A stretch of DNA of 64,000 bases. Origin: Lichenostomus cassidix (Eukaryota > Chordata > Aves > Passeriformes > Meliphagidae). The translations under genes were made by a program, and so were the position numbers. The stretch is taken from contig CM039179.1 of assembly GCA_008360975.2 (NCBI GenBank), forward strand, positions 62,472,666-62,536,665, read 5' to 3'. Below, piece by piece: positions 59,605 through 64,000 of the stretch (the stretch's first letter is position 1; the number at the start of each line of letters is the position of its first letter). The notes below the pieces were generated by a model, which did not search any database, was not told the DNA's origin, and was given only the letters and a program-made list of their open reading frames with translations.

Positions 59605-62600
59605 AGGTAGCATCTTGGAGAACTGGGGGAAAAGAAGAGACAGCCCCTAGCTCTCTAGTTATTAGGGATGTGAGAAACCCTGGTGCAAGCTCATGCTCTG
59701 ATTGAGCAGATTGGAGTATCTTGCAGTGAGGGTTGTCATACTGAGGGCACAGGGCTTATTTCTTCTGCCAAGCTGAGCCTGTGGATGCGACATGAGTCCT
59801 GCAGTCTCCAGTTTAGCAAATCAGACTGTAAATGAAGGAGAAATGTCTGCTGCCTCTCTTGTCATGATGTGATAGACTGGAATTTGAATTACGGGTTTGG
59901 AACTAGCCCTTAAATCTTTTCTTGAGAAAAAAGCAAGTGAATAATTTGAAAAAGAGAGTGTTGTTCTCTATTCCACCTCTTATCCAAAGCATGTGACATA
60001 TGCAAGAAAAAAACCACCAATTTTGCTTGCTGCTCTATCCTCACATCTCCCTGTATCCAGGATATATTAGCTGGATTGTAGGGATTAGGAGAATCAATCT
60101 CGTTGCCTCCTGATCAGGTCACAGATCAAGAGTCTGAATTCCTTCCAAGGAGACTTGAATTAATTTAGAAAAGGACCCTGAACCCTCTTTCTTATAAACG
60201 TGATAAATATTCTTCCCACTAAGCTTGGACACAAAGGAGGCAGTGGTAGAGTTACAATTGCTGCTTCTTCCACCCACATTGGTGACAAGATGGATTTATC
60301 CAACGTGCCTGGAGAAACAAGAACTTCTGGAAAAAACCAGCTCTAAATTGCCCCTAGAGCTATCAAAAGCTCAGTGGCATTTCATGGGTCTGAATTTTGG
60401 AGTGAGGCACCTGAGATGACTGTTAATCACCTATTCATTTCACCATCCCCTCCTCTCCCCAATGTTTTTGCAGTTGTAATCCAGTGATTTTTGTCTGTTC
60501 ATGAAGATGATCCCATTATTGGCATGACCAGAAGAGCATCACCTCATTTTCTATCCTGGTATTTCCTTCAGACATAGGAATTTTTACCCTGGACTTTCCT
60601 TTCCCAGCTCTCATGCTTAAGGTAAACCATACCAGAGGATGCAGGACCCTTTCTCCTTTGCACTGCCTGGCAGGCACAAGGCAGGACAGCAGAAAAGTTT
60701 GTTTCACTCTCTGTGTCACCAAATACCTACTGACAGACAAACTGAAGTATTTTTCACTTGCATAATGGAGGCTTTTTTTTCCTATAAACTATACAATGGC
60801 ATATTCAATAATTACAGTCCAATGGGAATCATCCAAGTAAGTGCACATTGTGATTCATTACCCTTGCTTTTTATTGTAGTTCTTCACTTGCTTTAATTTG
60901 GTAAATTCAGTTATTTGAATAGAGTCTCCAGTTCTTAGTGTGTAATAGGGAGGACTTACTGATCAAATTGTTAACTTAGTTATAAATAGTAAAAAAGCCC
61001 CTGGCCAGTCAAAGCCACAAAGTCATTCACTAGTACAGGTGTTTAAGAAACAATTATTCAGCCCCACTACAGAGAAAGAAAATAACTCATGGCAGAGGGA
61101 AAACAAATATTTATTTGTTGTGTGTGCAGAGCATGTAACAATCTAATCTCAAGAGCCAAGAACAGCTTCCCACTGAAAGGAATAAAACATCCATTACCAT
61201 TTCCTCTGGTCTTCCCATTTACCCCTGCTATTTGGAAAAACACTTCCTGCTTTCACTACAGCTCCTCTATCCAAGCTTCAAAGCCTTTGCCTTTCCTAGT
61301 GTCCAGAGCACTTCCTCTTTCAGTTCTGTGCTTGATTCAGCTTTTACGAAACCTTGAGGTGACCCTGTCCCCTATGATTCCATAAGTTTCTAGGTGAACA
61401 ATTTTGTTGTTCTTTGTCATGCACTTGGTTGACGATTGAGGTTGCAAGTGATGTGTCAGGACAAGGCAAAGACGGAGGTAGGGTGGGTCTTGCAGGTCTG
61501 GAACATCGTGGAGTATTCAGAGGATCTTCTTCATCATGTGAGAGGGCAGCAAGATTAATAAAAGCCTTGAGATTAAATATAGAAAAATCTAGAGAGGCAT
61601 GAGGAATTTATGATGAAGTGGTTCATCTGAGGTGGTCCTTAGGTGTGCAGATGACACTGCTTACACACCATCTCCTTCCCCAGCACACTGTGACACTCCA
61701 CCCAGAGCTTCAAGAGCTCTGTCCAAAACTTCTGCGGGCCTTCAGTGGGTGGCAGAGTCCAATTTCTGCAGGTAGAGCCCTTTCCTATTTACAAACTGTG
61801 CCTACCCAAATGTTCTGCTGACAGTAGCACAGCTGTCTGTGCTGCACCCTGCAGGTGTGAAGTTGCACAGGTGCCTTCAATGTCCTGGGGAGAAGATGAT
61901 GGCAAGCAGTGGAGGCTGCAAGCACCAGCCAAGCCTCTGGATGCAGAATGCTGGCACATCTGGTGGGACAGTACTCTCTAAACAGAGTCTGTGAAAGGGC
62001 GGCATGTGGCTGGATGGAAACATCATAGGAGCAGGGCCAGCCCATGCCCTGCCACATGGACTGTGTTGGAAAAGGAAGATATAATGTTGTGACTGACTGG
62101 AAGAGCCTTGGTTATTACAAAGACAGATTGTGTGCACTGGTAAATAAGAGAATCTCACAACAGCAACAAATCAAAACAATAGAGAGAAAGTTGGTGGGAG
62201 CAAAAGCTACAGTATAAAATACAAGGGATTCTGCCATACAATGTAGTGTCCAAGAGACCAGGTCAAATTTGTTCTTAAATCACAGGAACTCCAGTCCCCT
62301 TATAATTTCTAGCTAGTCTGGTGATTCTTCTATGCTATGTGGTATTTCCCCATTCTTTTTTTTTCAAAGTCACTATAAAACTTTCTTCATGACAAATGTC
62401 TGGACACTCCACCTTTCTCTCCACACGACCTCACTTTTTAAAGAATCTGTCCAGCAGTCAGAAGAGGAGGTTTTTTCCTAGCAGTAGTTCATCATGTGGC
62501 AATAGGCAGCTAGCTCAGCTGAGAGCAACATCTCCAGCTAAGCAAAATGTCTTTCCTCTTGCCATGTGCAGGGACTGTGAAGCTGCAGATCCACCAGGCA

Positions 62601-62984
62601 TGCCAGCACCTTCTGTTTAAAATCTATTTTTCCTTTGGCTTTGGGCCAACAGTTCAAAGCCAATTGCAGTGGTTGAGTCCAGACTTCTACAAAATGGCTT
62701 TCTTGGGTAGTGTCTAATACCTTTCCTTCACAGCCTTGTCAGTACTGGAGTTTCCACATCTTGGCTCCGGGTTAAACACATTCAACATGTTGTGCAAAAT
62801 GGAGGCTCAAACACAAAATGGAATTCACAGTTTGAGGCTGCCGGATCCCACTGTGTCATGGCATAAATGGTACTCCTCCAGCTGCCTGGAATGGCAGGCT
62901 CTCCACTGGTCTCCCGGCTCTGGAGAGAAAACAGTAAAACTAGATAGGGAGGTGGACAATAAAAAAATATTGGAGGCATGGAAT
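59605..62984. other. unique non-coding sequence
   Basis: No gene or repeat recognised. Frames of 60-98 codons are open on both strands (for example 61089-61385 plus, and 61785-62057 and 61877-62158 minus) but they overlap each other and show no known domain. Confidence 0.6.
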
Positions 62985-63290
62985 GACTTCCATATGAACA
63001 GAGACTGAAAATTTTGGAATCATTTGGAGAGGAAATGAAAAAGTATATGGTAGACCTATCTAAGTTAGTTAATAGACCTGAGAAGATAAATCAGATGCTC
63101 TTCCTTAAGATTTTTCCTTACACAAAAAAAAAAACCCAAAAAACCCAGGGGAACACTCAGTGAAACTGAGACGGCAAATTAAAATTTATAAACAATTGCA
63201 CAACAGATAGTGAACTTATGAAAGTCATTATTCTGGAATATCACTGAGATCAGGAAGATAGAGGACATGAAAGAGGCTGAAATTTATCTG
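62985..63290 (+). mobile_element. old CR1-type LINE, 3' ORF2 end (sense)
   Basis: Plus-strand similarity to the end of CR1-type ORF2: 'agaggaaatgaaaaagtatatggtagacctatc' (63029-63060), 'cctgagaagataaatcagatgctcttcctta', then after an A-rich insert 'ggggaacactcagtgaaactgagacggcaaattaaaa' (63149-63185), GAACTTATGAAAGTCATTATTC, and GGAATATCACTGAGATCAGGAAG (63235-63257). These correspond to the 'aggggacac...atgaaat...ggcagcaaattcaaaac...ttgtggaactcattgccacaggatat..ttgaggtcaagaac' order. Highly diverged. Confidence 0.65.
63122..63148. repeat. A-rich tract inside the CR1 relic
   Basis: A run of twelve A followed by CCC and AAAAAACCC. It sits where the CR1 consensus has a short unique stretch, so it probably arose by slippage within the old copy. 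Confidence 0.85.
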
Positions 63291-64000
63291 TAGGGGAAAC
63301 ACCCATGGGATCTTAACTATGAATAAATAAATAGAAAAAAACCCCTAAGCTACTTTCTACTTGATAGGAGACAGGTAAAACCTTTCTTTTGTTTACTGAA
63401 CCTAGTTTCTATGTATTTGGAAACTGTTTGGTGTCCCTGATCATGCACTGGCAACCATCTGAAGTGAAAGGAAAGTGTCTGAGGAGGATGAAGATGAGGG
63501 AGAGGTGTTGGTGGCCTCTCCTCTGTGCCAGTGCTTTGAGGATTGTGGCCATCAGCACCTTTTGAAACCATTGGCAACTGCTAGACTTTGTTGGGCTGTT
63601 GTGTTTGGCATAATTGAAATACAAAGTAATGAGGCTTCAGGGGCAGGACCTAACTGTGTGGTAAGTCCTTGTCAGCAGGAATATCCACAGGTCCCAAGAC
63701 CTCTTGGTCCATAGATGCCCCTGACATGGATAAATAATTATAGGGCCCCTAGGCCAAAATCCAAAGAAGGATGTGGATGCCTAATGTATGATTTAAACTG
63801 TCACCAGGTGCTGAAATTTGAGCCAAAAAAGCTCTTAGGGTCCTGCAACTCTGCAGCTGTGTACACTGAGCAGTCCTGCTGGTTTGGCTGCGCTGAGCCT
63901 ACATCTTTCAAGAATTAGAGTTCAGGAGTCTCCATTTTTGGGGAAAGTGTCTGGAACAGAAGGCTGCCGAACATGTCCTGTCCTCTCTGTGGCCTCACGA
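63291..64000. other. unique non-coding sequence
   Basis: No gene or repeat recognised up to the window end; overlapping frames of 67-79 codons on both strands are unremarkable. Confidence 0.6.

Noticed and set aside
1..64000. CRISPR arrays, operons, phage or insertion-sequence features
   Set aside because: No regularly spaced direct repeats, no prokaryotic gene density and no ribosome-binding-site-led frames. The sequence is vertebrate nuclear DNA.

Overview
The window reads as non-coding nuclear DNA from a bird. The main reason is its repeat content. Fragments of the CR1 LINE occur throughout, some with the avian 3' end (runs related to ATTCTATGA, and the 'TGGACT.GATGATCTT..AGGTC' tail) and some of an older kind shared with turtles and crocodilians. 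Two solo LTRs resemble endogenous-retrovirus LTR families that I know from bird genomes. Microsatellites are few and short. There are no bacterial-style genes, no CpG-island-like block and no open reading frame that I can assign to a known protein. All long frames lie in an LTR, in a microsatellite, in skewed-composition sequence, or are unrecognised and probably chance. I therefore take the window to be intergenic or inside a very large intron. Short exons of an unfamiliar gene cannot be excluded by eye.

Layout. 1-8.3 kb: unique sequence with homopolymer runs. 8.33-8.61 kb: a CR1 3' end (minus). 11.1-15.1 kb: three older CR1 pieces and a 222-bp CCCTT/AAGGG pentanucleotide microsatellite. 15.1-18.9 kb: unique sequence with a striking four-unit heat-shock-element match at 17.04 kb. 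18.89-19.91 kb: a 1.02-kb solo LTR (minus). 19.9-31.6 kb: unique sequence, AT-rich in places. 31.67-31.9 kb: a decayed LINE endonuclease fragment that does not look like avian CR1. 32-41 kb: unique sequence with an ERR/SF-1-type everted repeat at 32.25 kb and an AAT microsatellite at 35.77 kb. 41.05-41.45 kb: an old CR1 (plus). 42.46-43.09 kb: a long pyrimidine-rich tract. 43-48 kb: unique sequence. 48.48-49.2 kb: a long old CR1 antisense copy. 50.5 kb: a CR1 3' end (plus). 52.9 kb: a weak CR1 piece. 59.17-59.60 kb: a second solo LTR (minus). 62.99-63.29 kb: an old CR1 (plus).

No genes work together here. The history visible is several layers of retroelement insertion: ancient CR1 and possibly L2-like LINEs, later avian CR1, then ERV insertions reduced to solo LTRs with slightly diverged 5-bp target duplications. 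I found no undescribed system. The most useful leads are the non-CR1 LINE endonuclease remnant, the heat-shock-element cluster, the AAGGG repeat, and a few palindromic or potentially regulatory sites. All family assignments come from recognition by eye, not from a database search.
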